Positions 43,198 to 51,725 are shown, numbered from the stretch's first letter. The stretch is 64,000 bases of DNA from JADCCX01 sp031378805 (GCA_031378805.1 JANNEO010000080.1:18468-82467); one strand, 5' to 3'. The notes: generated by a model from the letters alone, not told the origin. Program-made: numbers and translations.

Positions 43198-43872
43198 ATG
43201 GCCATCACTGTCTACGGCGTCTATCGCTCCCGCGCCACGCGCAACCTCTGGCTGCTCGGCGAGCTTGGCCTGCCCTTCACCCATGTGCCGGTGATCCAGG
43301 CCAACCGTCTGGCCAAGCCGAATGCCAAGGACGCGCCACTCAACACCGCGTCGCGCAAGTTCAGGAAGATCAATCCCAACGCCCAGATTCCCTCGCTGGA
43401 GGACGGCCGACTGGTGCTGCATGAATCGCTCGCCATCAATCTCTACCTTGCCCGGAAATATGGCCGCAGGCAGAAGACGGAGCTTGGACCGAAGTCCGTG
43501 GCCGAAGAAGGCCTGATGACCATGTGGTCACTCTGGGCCATGACGGAATGCGAGCCGCACACGATCCAGGTGCTGTACAACACCATCGGCAAGCCGGAGC
43601 CCGAGCGTGTGCCCGCGCTGGCCACAGCGGCTGCCGCCGCGCTGCAACGCCCGCTGGATGTGCTCGATGCCCATCTGAAGGCGGAGGGCGGCCATGTCGT
43701 GGGCAAGCGTTTCACGGTGGCCGACATCAACCTGGCGGAGGTAATCCGCTATGCGCAGCCGATGCCGGAGCTTTTCGCCCATCGCCCGGCCCTGAAGTCC
43801 TGGATCGATGCCTGCCAGGCCCGCCCCGCCTTCAAGACGATGATGGTGACGCGCAACGCCGAACCTCTGTGA
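43198..43872 (+). CDS. Glutathione S-transferase family protein
   Basis: 224 residues. The thioredoxin-fold N-terminal domain has VYGVYRSRATRNLWLLGELGLPF and the cis-Pro NAQIPSLEDGRLVLHESLAINLYLARKYG with the glutathione-binding Glu-Ser. The C-terminal helical domain has HVVGKRFTVADINLAEV. Chemistry and substrate are unknown. The start at 43198 is 3 nt after AACC with only a weak ribosome site. Followed by an intergenic repeat. Confidence 0.9.
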   Translation: MAITVYGVYRSRATRNLWLLGELGLPFTHVPVIQANRLAKPNAKDAPLNTASRKFRKINPNAQIPSLEDGRLVLHESLAINLYLARKYGRRQKTELGPKSVAEEGLMTMWSLWAMTECEPHTIQVLYNTIGKPEPERVPALATAAAAALQRPLDVLDAHLKAEGGHVVGKRFTVADINLAEVIRYAQPMPELFAHRPALKSWIDACQARPAFKTMMVTRNAEPL

Positions 43873-43884
43873 TCAACCTCTGCT

Positions 43885-44009
43885 CCTCATCCTGAGCTTG
43901 TCGAAGGATGGGCTTGTCGAAGGATGGTCTGTCCGGGATGATCTGTCCAAGGTTCATTCAACCCTTTCCTGAAAGATCACCCTCGCCCTTCGACAAGCTC
44001 AGGGTGAGG
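43885..44009. repeat. Intergenic inverted repeat (CTTCGACAAGCTCAGG type) with an internal 16-bp duplication
   Basis: CCTCATCCTGAGCTTGTCGA (43885-43904, continuing AGGATG) is the reverse complement of CCTTCGACAAGCTCAGGGTG (43987-44006, continuing AGG), with one base different, so the two ends can form a long stem. The left arm's GCTTGTCGAAGGATGG (43896-43911) is repeated exactly at 43912-43927. This palindromic sequence is a common dispersed intergenic repeat in alphaproteobacteria. Confidence 0.85.
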
Positions 44010-44025
44010 GCTTAGTGTGTGCATC

Positions 44026-44676
44026 ATGGCCAGTCCCGACTCCGAACTTCTCGAATCCGCCCGCAAGCTCTTCGCCGGCGAGGCTGATTTCATCTGGGGC
44101 TCCGACAAGATCAACGAATTGCCGCCGATGAAGCATCCGGAGATTGCCTTTGCCGGGCGTTCCAATGTCGGCAAATCCTCGCTGATCAACGCCGTGACGG
44201 GCCGCAACGCGCTGGCCCGCACCTCGCACACGCCGGGGCGCACGCAGCAGCTCAACTTCTTCACCATCAGCGACCGGTTGGGCTTCGTCGACATGCCGGG
44301 CTACGGCTACGCCGCCGTATCCAAGCAGAAGATCGCCAACTGGACGACTCTGATCCATGAGTATCTCAAGGGACGCGCCAGCCTTGCCCGCGTCTATGTG
44401 CTGATCGACAGCCGTCATGGCCTCAAGGATCTCGATCTGGATATTCTCAAGCTGATGGACAAGTCAGCGGTGTCCTACCAGATCGTGCTGACCAAGGCGG
44501 ACCAGCTCAAAGGCCCCGCGCAGGACGCCCGGATCGCGGAAGTGCGCGAGCAGATCGCCAAGCGCGTGGCGGCTTTTCCCGAGGTGCTGATGACATCCAG
44601 CGAAACCGGGGCGGGCATTCCCGAACTGCGGGCCGCGATCCTCGCCTTGCTGCGTGAGCGCGGCGACAAGGGATAA
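44026..44676 (+). CDS. engB: Ribosome-biogenesis GTPase EngB/YsxC (YihA)
   Basis: 216 residues. G1 is GRSNVGKSS, G2/G3 region TPGRTQQLNFF with DMPGYGYA, and G4 is LTKAD. It acts in assembly of the large ribosomal subunit. ATG 44026 is preferred over the GTG at 44017. In many Hyphomicrobiales engB follows yidC; here it follows a GST gene and a repeat element instead. Confidence 0.95.
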   Translation: MASPDSELLESARKLFAGEADFIWGSDKINELPPMKHPEIAFAGRSNVGKSSLINAVTGRNALARTSHTPGRTQQLNFFTISDRLGFVDMPGYGYAAVSKQKIANWTTLIHEYLKGRASLARVYVLIDSRHGLKDLDLDILKLMDKSAVSYQIVLTKADQLKGPAQDARIAEVREQIAKRVAAFPEVLMTSSETGAGIPELRAAILALLRERGDKG

Positions 44677-44678
44677 AC

Positions 44679-45230
44679 TCACAGCAGGCCGCTGCCCTCC
44701 CTCAGACGGCGCAACCGAACATAGAGTGCGCCCGTTCCGCCATGGTGCTGCGCTGCATCCTCGAAGCCCAGCACATAGCGGCGCTGGCCGGGATCGGAAA
44801 GCCAATGCGGGACCAGGCGTTTGAGCACACCGCGACCTTCGGTTATCAGCCCCCCTGCGCCGCCCTTGCCAGTGATCACCATCACCACCACCGCGCCATC
44901 ATGCACCTTGCGGTGGATGAAATTCAGCAGCGCCCGGTGCGCCTCGTCCTGCCGCATTCCGTGCAGGTCGAGCACGCCGTCGATGGGGGATTGTCCACGC
45001 GACACGCGCTGGCGCATCCGCCGCTCCAGCGGCACCAGCGGCTTGATGCCGGACTTCTGCGCCGGTTCGAGTGCCGCGCCGATGCTGAAGCTTTCCAGCT
45101 TCACCAAAGCCTTGGGCGCGGCAATCAGTTCGAGTTTTGGCATGGTGCGCCCCGGCAGCGGACGGATACTCTGCGCGACATGCGCCCACAGCGCACGCTC
45201 TTCCGCTGAAAGATGCGTCCGCCGTTTCAT
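44679..45230 (-). CDS. Smr-domain protein (MutS2 C-terminal type)
   Basis: 183 residues. The Smr domain (about 95-180) has the catalytic LDLHGMRQDEA, VMVITGKGG and a closing GALYVRLRR. Stand-alone Smr proteins are nicking or RNA-cleaving endonucleases. The start overlaps the mltA stop as ATGA, so it is translated with mltA. It is the last gene of a Tim44-mltA-smr operon. Confidence 0.92.
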   Translation of the reverse strand: MKRRTHLSAEERALWAHVAQSIRPLPGRTMPKLELIAAPKALVKLESFSIGAALEPAQKSGIKPLVPLERRMRQRVSRGQSPIDGVLDLHGMRQDEAHRALLNFIHRKVHDGAVVVMVITGKGGAGGLITEGRGVLKRLVPHWLSDPGQRRYVLGFEDAAQHHGGTGALYVRLRRLREGSGLL

Positions 45231-46426
45231 CGCGGCGACTCGCGCGGCCACAACACGACAAACCGCATGGGATGGCGCAGCACTCCCGCCCGCGAGCCCG
45301 CCGCCGCTCCCGATCCGTGATAGAGATCGGCCCGCGCCGGACCGAGAATGGCGGAGCCCGTATCCTCCGCGATCACCAGCTTGCGGAAAGGCTCGACGCC
45401 CACGGCAAGCGGCAGGTCCGCCTCCATCCACACGGGCAAGCCATAGGCCCACAGCGTCCGATCCACCGCGATGGAGCGCCACGGCGTCAGCGGCAGGCCA
45501 GCGCCCCCGATGGGGCCGGAGCCTTCCGACAACTCTTCCGCCAGGCGAAAGAACACATAGCTTGCGTTCATGCCCATGATGCGACGCGCCTCGACGGGAT
45601 TGGCCCGCAGCCAGGCCTTCAGCTTGTCGAGCGTGGCGTCCTCCAGCGGCAACAACCCCTCACGCACCACGATGCGGCCGATGGAGCTATAGGGATGCCC
45701 ATTGCGCCCGGCATAGGCGATGCGGGTGACGCGCCCGTCCGGCAGCTTCACGCGGCCCGAACCCTGGACCTGCATGAAGAAGACCTCGACATCATCCTTC
45801 AGCCACAGGACGGGTTGCGCCCTGTCACCAAGTTCACCCCGCCAGATCGCAGCCCGATCAGGATAGGTCTCGTATCCGCCATCAGTCCGGCGACGCGCGG
45901 CGGCAAAACCTTCGGGAATGCCGGGCCATGTTTCTCCCTGGGGTATCGTCACGACATCGGAGGGCCGCGCCAGCAATGGTGCCGCGAACGCTTCGCTGCG
46001 TATCAATGACCCTTCCGTTTCCGGCTCGTAATAGCCCGTCAGGAAGCCTGCACCCGACTGCGGCACGATCTCGACAGGGTCAAACCAGCGCTCGAAGAAG
46101 GCCCGCGCCGCCGCCGCGTTCGTGATCGAGAGCGTCGGTGCGATGTCGCAGACCTTGCGCAAAGCGGCAGGCGGCTTTGCCCCTTCCCGCAGCACCGCGG
46201 CACTGGTGGCTAACGGCGCACAGTGCTTTTCAAAAACACGCCATGCCGCAAGGTGGTCATCGCGTGCCCAATCCGTCAGCGCGGAGAACGGCAGCGGACT
46301 TGTCCTGGCTTCGTTCAGCGTTGGCAGCGGCTCAGCCATGGTGGGTGCGCCGGAGAGCGTGCTCAGGAGAAGGCAGGCCAGCGCGCTGAATCGCCCGCGC
46401 AAGGATCGGCCATGGCCCGCCCACAC
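45227..46426 (-). CDS. mltA: Membrane-bound lytic murein transglycosylase A
   Basis: 399 residues with signal peptide (RGRFSALACLLLSTLSGAPTMA). MltA and 3D domains are visible: GAGFLTGYYEPETEGSL, MQVQGSGRVKLPDG and the catalytic Asp region LVIAEDTGSAILGPARADLYHGSG. It cleaves peptidoglycan giving 1,6-anhydromuramoyl ends. The start is a GTG directly after the Tim44 stop (TGAGTG); no in-frame ATG exists before the mature domain. Confidence 0.94.
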   Translation of the reverse strand: MWAGHGRSLRGRFSALACLLLSTLSGAPTMAEPLPTLNEARTSPLPFSALTDWARDDHLAAWRVFEKHCAPLATSAAVLREGAKPPAALRKVCDIAPTLSITNAAAARAFFERWFDPVEIVPQSGAGFLTGYYEPETEGSLIRSEAFAAPLLARPSDVVTIPQGETWPGIPEGFAAARRRTDGGYETYPDRAAIWRGELGDRAQPVLWLKDDVEVFFMQVQGSGRVKLPDGRVTRIAYAGRNGHPYSSIGRIVVREGLLPLEDATLDKLKAWLRANPVEARRIMGMNASYVFFRLAEELSEGSGPIGGAGLPLTPWRSIAVDRTLWAYGLPVWMEADLPLAVGVEPFRKLVIAEDTGSAILGPARADLYHGSGAAAGSRAGVLRHPMRFVVLWPRESPR

Positions 46427-47149
46427 TCAGCCATTGCTCTCGGTCGCCACGAGCTTCCAGTTCGGATCCCGCGAGGTCACGTCCCGTGCGAATGTCCAGA
46501 TGTCGTTGACATCGGCGATCTTGTCGGCACTGCCATCAACGACCACGCCCGACTTGTCGCGCACCACGGTGATCAGCTTAGAACGGAAACTGAGCGTCAC
46601 ATGGGCGGATTTATCGCGCATCTCGGCCGCCACGAGATCAGCCTTGTCGATGGAGACGAAGGTGGTCTCGGAGGTCTCGCCTCGGCCCTCGCGCTCGGTG
46701 ATCGCGCCGGCAAAGCCGTCCAGCACCTCCTTGGCGAGGAAGGTCTTCAGCGTCTTGCGGTCACCTTTGGAATAGGCCTGCACGATCATCTCGTAGGCAC
46801 CCTTGGCGCCTCCCACGAAGGAGGCGGCGTCGAACGAGGGATCCGCCTGCAGGATGGCATCCAGACCGTTGGCCAGCGGCGTTCCCGCCGCGGCCAGGCC
46901 CACCCAACGGTCGGCCTGCGTCATTTCCGGCTGGGGGGGGATCGGTGGTGGCTTGATTCCATTGGGAAACGGCAACACGTTTTCGGGAGCCTGCGGTGGT
47001 TTCTGCCGTTCCTCCATCTCGCGCTGGATGACCTCGGGCGGGCGCTCGAAGCCTGCCCTGGTTCCCAGTACAGACCTGAGCTTGATGATCACGAAGACCG
47101 CCAATCCCAGAAAGACCAGTGTGAGGATGAGATCATTTCCGCCCGACAT
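46427..47149 (-). CDS. Tim44/TimA-domain membrane protein
   Basis: 240 residues. An N-terminal membrane segment (LILTLVFLGLAVFVIIKL) is followed by a Pro-rich linker and a C-terminal Tim44 domain (ILQADPSFDAASFVGGAKGAYEMIVQAYSKGDRKTLKTFLAKEVLDGF; WTFARDVTSRDPNWKLVATE). The family is the alphaproteobacterial counterpart of mitochondrial Tim44. The start at 47149 begins at the membrane segment. Translated ahead of mltA. Confidence 0.92.
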   Translation of the reverse strand: MSGGNDLILTLVFLGLAVFVIIKLRSVLGTRAGFERPPEVIQREMEERQKPPQAPENVLPFPNGIKPPPIPPQPEMTQADRWVGLAAAGTPLANGLDAILQADPSFDAASFVGGAKGAYEMIVQAYSKGDRKTLKTFLAKEVLDGFAGAITEREGRGETSETTFVSIDKADLVAAEMRDKSAHVTLSFRSKLITVVRDKSGVVVDGSADKIADVNDIWTFARDVTSRDPNWKLVATESNG

Positions 47150-47211
47150 CGTTTCGCATTCCGTTTGTTGGCACCATGCACCGCCTTGAATCGGCCTAGC
47201 GCACCGCGCAT

Positions 47212-47805
47212 ATGTGGGCAAGTCGAGTACCATCCGCCAGTCCTTCCCACAAGAATTCACCCTTCCCACAAGATTTCGCCCTGCTCACACGTGTCCGACC
47301 AGTCCTTGTGATTCAACCGTCCTCACACCAATCCAAAGCCTTGCGCCCAGCCTCACCCCTCTTCGGCTTGATCATCTTCGCCACCTGGATCGCGGCGGAG
47401 ATCATGGCGTTCAACCTGGTGGCAGGCTGGACCGGCGGTAGCCTGGCGTTTTTCCTGTTCCTGATGAAAACGGTCCTCGGCGCACTCTTCGTGACCCGCG
47501 TCATCCGGCAGAAACTGTCCGGCCTGCTGCGCCGGGGTGGCGGCGGCATCATCCTTGACGGCAGGGCCGCCAGTGAGGCCTGGTTGAAGGGCCTTGGCGG
47601 TATCCTGCTGATCATGCCTGGCTTTCTCGCAGGTGTTGCCGGATTGGCGCTGCTGACGCCTTCCGTACGGCGCTGGTTCTTGCGGCGCAGATCGACGCGC
47701 AGGCAAGACCCGCGCGAGATCGACCTGTCGAACCGGGACTGGAAGGAAATGCCCGATGCCTCGCCCAAGCGTATCCGGCGCCGCAACCCCCGCGATACAG
47801 ACTGA
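47212..47805 (+). CDS. fxsA: FxsA-family membrane protein (start uncertain)
   Basis: The core from about residue 48 has the FxsA pattern FGLIIFATWIAAEIMAFNLVAGWTGGSLAFFLFLMKTVLGALFVTRV, then LLIMPGFLAGVAGLALLTPSVRR, with three to four membrane segments and a basic tail. Residues 1-45 of the open frame are unlike FxsA and include translated 19-bp repeats (47242-47279); a TTG at 47341 may be the true start. It is divergent from Tim44, in the conserved place next to secB except for the cyn insertion. Confidence 0.82.
   Translation: MWASRVPSASPSHKNSPFPQDFALLTRVRPVLVIQPSSHQSKALRPASPLFGLIIFATWIAAEIMAFNLVAGWTGGSLAFFLFLMKTVLGALFVTRVIRQKLSGLLRRGGGGIILDGRAASEAWLKGLGGILLIMPGFLAGVAGLALLTPSVRRWFLRRRSTRRQDPREIDLSNRDWKEMPDASPKRIRRRNPRDTD
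47242..47279. repeat. 19-bp tandem duplication between Tim44 and fxsA
   Basis: CCTTCCCACAAGAATTCAC (47242-47260) and CCTTCCCACAAGATTTCGC (47261-47279), three mismatches. A weaker match, GTCCTTGTGA, follows. Lies in the divergent intergenic region or the 5' end of the fxsA open frame. Confidence 0.85.
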
Positions 47806-47922
47806 TCGGGAAAGCGGCATCGTGCTGCATAAACGGGCATACTGCACGCTAAGATGATCGACCCCGCCCCACATTGCCCAAATTGCGAGCGATCTGCGCA
47901 GAATGTGTCCAGCCACCCCCGC

Positions 47923-47938
47923 TGGTATGACACTTGCT
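47923..47938 (+). promoter_or_regulatory. Sigma-54 promoter of the cyn operon
   Basis: TGGTATGACACTTGCT has the invariant GG (47924-47925) and GC (47936-47937) with exactly 10 bases between, matching TGGCAC-N5-TTGC. It ends 37 bp before the cynA start codon. Nitrogen-regulated (NtrC-activated) transcription would suit cyanate use as nitrogen source. A partial dyad CGTGC...GCACG at 47821-47848 could be the activator site. Confidence 0.8.
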
Positions 47939-47974
47939 TTGCCATGGTGAGTATCAAAATCCTGCGAGGCCATC

Positions 47975-49360
47975 ATGTCGTCAACATTCCAGGACGCATT
48001 CAGCAGCACTTTCCGACTGGCACGTCGGGGCTGTACCTGTGGCCAGCACGCCAGCCAGGGAGCCCATGACGCGGCAACCCAAGCACCTGCCCAAAGCGTT
48101 CCTGACAGCGCCGATGGTCAACTGCAGCGCGTGATCGAGGGCGCGGTGATGCGTGCGCTCTTCCCCGCCGATGCCGAGCGCCGCAACTTCCTGAAGGCTG
48201 TCGGCGCCACCACTGCATCCGCCGCACTTGGTGCCCTCTTCCCCATCGCAACCGCGACAGATGCCTTCGCCCAGGGCGGCGTCATCGAAAAGAAAGACCT
48301 CAAGATCGGCTTCATCCCGATCACCTGCGCCACGCCGATCATCATGGCTTCCCCCATGGGCTTCTACGCCAAGCAAGGCCTGAATGTCGAAGTCATCAAG
48401 ACAGCGGGCTGGGCCGTGATACGCGACAAGGCGATCAACAAGGAATATGACGCCGCCCACATGCTCGCCCCCATGCCGCTGGCGATTTCGCTGGGTATCG
48501 GCTCGAATCCCATTCCCTACACGATGCCGGCGGTCGAGAACATCAACGGCCAGGCCATCACCTTGGCCAACAAGCACAAGGAGAGGCGCGATCCCAAGAG
48601 CTGGAAGGGCTTCAAATTCGCGGTTCCCTTCGATTTCTCGATGCACAACTACCTGCTGCGCTACTATCTGGCCGAACACGGACTTGATCCTGACACCGAC
48701 GTGCAAATTCGTTCGGTGCCGCCGCCGGAAATGGTCGCCAATCTCAGGGCAGACAACATCGATGGTTTCCTGGGACCGGATCCTTTCAACCAGCGTGCTG
48801 TGTTCGACGGGGTCGGCTTCATCCACATCCTGTCCAAGGAACTCTGGGACGGGCACCCCTGCTGCGCCTTCGCGGCGTCCCGCGAATTCGTGACCACGAT
48901 GCCCAACACCTATGCCGCCTTGCTCAAGGCCATCATCGAAGCCACGGTCTTTGCTTCCAAAGCCGAGAATCGCAAGCCGATTGCCACGGCGATTGCGCCT
49001 GCAAACTACCTGAACCAGCCCGAAACCGTGCTTGAGCAGATCCTCACCGGTACCTATGCGGACGGTCTGGGCCAGGTGAAGCGCGATCCCAACCGCGTCA
49101 ACTTCGACCCGATTCCCTGGGACAGCTTCGCCATCTGGATCCTCACCCAGATGAAGCGTTGGGGCCAGCTCAAGGGCGACATCGACTACAAGGCCGTCGC
49201 CGACCAGATCTATCTGGCGACCGACGCCCGCAAGCTGATGCGCGAGATGGGTCTGACAGTGCCAGAGGCCACGACCAAGACCTTCTCGGTCATGGGCAAG
49301 CCGTTCGATCCCACCAAGCCGAACGAGTACATCGCGTCCTTCCCGATCAAGCGGACCTGA
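47975..49360 (+). CDS. cynA: Cyanate/nitrate-type ABC transporter solute-binding protein (CynA/NrtA family)
   Basis: 461 residues. The mature domain (DLKIGFIPITCATPIIMASPMGFYAKQGLNVEVIKTAGWAVIRDKAINKEYDAAHMLAPMPLAISLG) is of the CmpA/NrtA/CynA type. The twin-arginine signal is internal: RRNFLKAVGATTASAALGALF starts at residue 69. It is preceded by a 68-residue leader with GCTCGQHASQGAHDA (C20, C22, H25, H31). The ATG has GAGG 5 nt upstream. Cyanate rather than nitrate or bicarbonate is inferred from cynS downstream. First gene of cynABDS. Confidence 0.9.
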   Translation: MSSTFQDAFSSTFRLARRGCTCGQHASQGAHDAATQAPAQSVPDSADGQLQRVIEGAVMRALFPADAERRNFLKAVGATTASAALGALFPIATATDAFAQGGVIEKKDLKIGFIPITCATPIIMASPMGFYAKQGLNVEVIKTAGWAVIRDKAINKEYDAAHMLAPMPLAISLGIGSNPIPYTMPAVENINGQAITLANKHKERRDPKSWKGFKFAVPFDFSMHNYLLRYYLAEHGLDPDTDVQIRSVPPPEMVANLRADNIDGFLGPDPFNQRAVFDGVGFIHILSKELWDGHPCCAFAASREFVTTMPNTYAALLKAIIEATVFASKAENRKPIATAIAPANYLNQPETVLEQILTGTYADGLGQVKRDPNRVNFDPIPWDSFAIWILTQMKRWGQLKGDIDYKAVADQIYLATDARKLMREMGLTVPEATTKTFSVMGKPFDPTKPNEYIASFPIKRT

Positions 49361-49364
49361 GCCG

Positions 49365-50213
49365 ATGACCTCCTGGCCATTGCAGGCGCGGGCCTCGCTC
49401 GTTTCCGTGTTGATCCTCGTTGTTCTGGGCCTTGCCTGGCACATCGGCGTGAACACGGGCGGTGGCACGGGCCAGGCGAATGTCGATCCTGAATATGCCA
49501 AGCTCATCGGTGCTGCCGCCAACACCGGCAAGTCCGCCATGCCGGGACCGCTCGATGTGCTCGCCAAGATCTGGCAGCACCTGAAAGAGCCGTTCTATGA
49601 TCGCGGCCCCAACGACAAGGGCATCGGCATCCAGCTGGCATATTCCATCGGCCGGGTGCTGCTGGGCTACGGCATCGCGGTGCTTGTCGCCATCCCGCTG
49701 GGCTTCCTCATCGGCATGTCGCCGCTGATGAACCGGGCGCTCGATCCCTTCATCCAGATCATGAAGCCGGTGTCGCCGCTGGCCTGGATGCCACTGGCGC
49801 TCTACACCATCAAGGACAGCGCGATCTCCTCGATCTTCGTGATCTTCATCTGCTCTTTGTGGCCCATGCTGGTGAACACGGCCTTCGGTGTGTCGAGCGT
49901 GCGCAAGGAATGGCTGAACGTGGCACGCACCCTGGAGGTCGGCAGCTTCCGCCGGGCCTTCACAGTGATCCTGCCGGCCGCGGCTCCCACCATCCTCACC
50001 GGAATGCGCATTTCCATCGGCATTGCCTGGCTGGTGATCGTGGCGGCCGAGATGCTCGTGGGAGGCACCGGCATCGGTTATTTCGTCTGGAATGAATGGA
50101 ATAACCTGTCCATCACCAACGTCATCACCTCCATCATCGTCATTGGCCTTGTCGGCATGATCCTCGATCAGATGCTGGCCCGCGTGGCCAAGCTCGTGAC
50201 CTATCCGGAGTGA
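49365..50213 (+). CDS. cynB: Cyanate ABC transporter permease
   Basis: 282 residues with about six membrane helices and the cytoplasmic EAA-type loop VRKEWLNVARTLEVGSFRRAFTVILPAAAPTILTGMRISIGIAWLVIVAAEML, typical of nitrate/cyanate/taurine permeases. Starts 4 nt after cynA and overlaps cynD by 4 nt. Confidence 0.9.
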   Translation: MTSWPLQARASLVSVLILVVLGLAWHIGVNTGGGTGQANVDPEYAKLIGAAANTGKSAMPGPLDVLAKIWQHLKEPFYDRGPNDKGIGIQLAYSIGRVLLGYGIAVLVAIPLGFLIGMSPLMNRALDPFIQIMKPVSPLAWMPLALYTIKDSAISSIFVIFICSLWPMLVNTAFGVSSVRKEWLNVARTLEVGSFRRAFTVILPAAAPTILTGMRISIGIAWLVIVAAEMLVGGTGIGYFVWNEWNNLSITNVITSIIVIGLVGMILDQMLARVAKLVTYPE

Positions 50214-51184
50214 GCATCATGCAAGAGACGTCCGGAGACACATCGGGTTCGCCGAAATACATTTCCATCGAGGGCATCGCCCGGCATTTTTCCGCTCCAG
50301 GCGGTGGCAGAACAACCGTGTTCGAGGATGTCTGGTTTCCAGTCGCCAAAGGTGAGTTCGTCTGCATGATCGGCCATTCCGGCTGCGGCAAGACCACCGT
50401 GCTCAACATCCTGGCAGGTCTCGACCTGCCGGACGGCGGCGTGGCCGTGGTTGACGGCGAAGCCATCGAAGGCCCATCCCTCAACCGCGCCGTCATCTTC
50501 CAGAGCCACGCCCTGCTGCCGTGGCGCTCCGTATTGGGCAATGTGGCCTATGCCGTCTCGTCGAAATGGCGAGACTGGGGCCGCGCGAAGATCGAGGACC
50601 ATGCGAAGACATTCATTGCCCTGGTCGGCCTTGCCGGCTCGGAATTGAAGAAACCCGCGCAGCTCTCGGGCGGCATGAAGCAGCGTGTGGGCATCGCTCG
50701 CGCGCTGTCCATCGAACCCAAGATCCTGCTGATGGACGAACCCTTCTCAGCTCTTGATGCGCTGACGCGCGGCAACCTGCAGGATGAAGTGCGCCGTATC
50801 TGCCTGGCCACCAACCAAACCGTGTTCATGATCACCCACGACGTGGACGAGGCGATCTATCTGGCTGACAAGATCGTGCTGATGACCAACGGACCGCACG
50901 CCATGGTCGCCGAAATCGTCAAGAACCCCTTGCCCAAGGACCGCCAGCGCCACGAGGTCCACAAGCACCCGCACTATTATGCCCTGCGCAATCACCTGAT
51001 CGACTTCCTGGTCACCCGTTCGAAGACCTTCAAGGACGAAATCCCTGCGGGGTATGACCGGCGCAAGCCGCCTGTCGTCAGTCCAAATTCGCAAAGTCCA
51101 AGTTCGCAAAGCCCTGACACGCAAAGCCCTGGCACCCAACCCCTGCCCGTGCCGCCACCTGCAACGAAACGCGCAGCGGCCTGA
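50210..51184 (+). CDS. cynD: Cyanate ABC transporter ATP-binding protein
   Basis: 324 residues. Walker A GHSGCGKTT, Q-loop VIFQSHALLPW, signature LSGGMKQRVGIARAL, Walker B ILLMDEPFSALDALT and switch His MITHD. The C-terminal 35 residues after PAGYDRRKPPVVSPN are a low-complexity tail with four 15-bp DNA repeats (NSQSP-SSQSP-DTQSP-GTQ). It overlaps cynB as ATGA. Energises cyanate import. Confidence 0.92.
   Translation: MSIMQETSGDTSGSPKYISIEGIARHFSAPGGGRTTVFEDVWFPVAKGEFVCMIGHSGCGKTTVLNILAGLDLPDGGVAVVDGEAIEGPSLNRAVIFQSHALLPWRSVLGNVAYAVSSKWRDWGRAKIEDHAKTFIALVGLAGSELKKPAQLSGGMKQRVGIARALSIEPKILLMDEPFSALDALTRGNLQDEVRRICLATNQTVFMITHDVDEAIYLADKIVLMTNGPHAMVAEIVKNPLPKDRQRHEVHKHPHYYALRNHLIDFLVTRSKTFKDEIPAGYDRRKPPVVSPNSQSPSSQSPDTQSPGTQPLPVPPPATKRAAA
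51081..51140 (+). repeat. Four 15-bp tandem repeats coding the CynD tail
   Basis: Units at 51081-51095 (GTCCAAATTCGCAAA), 51096-51110 (GTCCAAGTTCGCAAA), 51111-51125 (GCCCTGACACGCAAA) and 51126-51140 (GCCCTGGCACCCAAC). In-frame; coding SPNSQ-SPSSQ-SPDTQ-SPGTQ. Confidence 0.93.
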
Positions 51185-51242
51185 ACGAGAGTTTGTTCTC
51201 GTCATCCACAATCAGACCACCCCAGAGAAGGAAACACGATCC

Positions 51243-51725
51243 ATGAAGCGGGCTGACCTCACCGAGAAAATCCTCGACATCAAGCGCGAGAAAGGCTGGA
51301 CCTGGAAGCACATCACCGACGAGATTGGCGGCATGGCACCTGTGCTCGTCGTCAGTGCGCTGCTGGGCCAGATGAAGCTCGTCAAGCCGCTGGCGGCCAA
51401 GGCGGCTACGCTCTTCGGCCTCAGCGCCACAGAGCAGGCGATGCTCAACGAAGTGCCATACCGTGGCACGACCATGCCACCGACCGACCCGCTGATCTAT
51501 CGCTTCTACGAGATGGTGATGGTCAACGGGCCAGCCTGGAAAGCGCTGATCGAGGAGGAGTTCGGCGACGGCATCATGTCGGCGATCGATTTCGATTTCG
51601 ATATGGAGCGCATCGCCAATCCGAAGGGTGATCGCGTCAAATTCACGATGACCGGCAAATTCCTGCCCTACAAGTACTATGGCAACGAACAGGGCATCCC
51701 GGACTACGGCTTCAAGGAAAGCTGA
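51243..51725 (+). CDS. cynS: Cyanase (cyanate hydratase)
   Basis: 160 residues, close to the enteric enzyme length. It has an N-terminal HTH-like region (KREKGWTWKHITDEIGG) and the catalytic C-terminal domain. The active-site Arg and Glu lie in YRFYEMVMVNGPAWKAL and the Ser in GIMSAIDF. It decomposes cyanate with bicarbonate to CO2 and carbamate, which gives ammonia. ATG 51243 is separated by 58 nt from cynD. No carbonic anhydrase (CynT) or CynR regulator is present in the window. Confidence 0.97.
   Translation: MKRADLTEKILDIKREKGWTWKHITDEIGGMAPVLVVSALLGQMKLVKPLAAKAATLFGLSATEQAMLNEVPYRGTTMPPTDPLIYRFYEMVMVNGPAWKALIEEEFGDGIMSAIDFDFDMERIANPKGDRVKFTMTGKFLPYKYYGNEQGIPDYGFKES

Noticed and set aside
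43885..44009. Possible CRISPR-like repeats
   Set aside because: Only two inverted arms and one 16-bp direct duplication, with no regular spacers or cas genes.
47981..49567. 528-codon open frame on the minus strand
   Set aside because: Antisense to cynA and the cynB start. Composition is that of a reverse-complement frame of a real gene.
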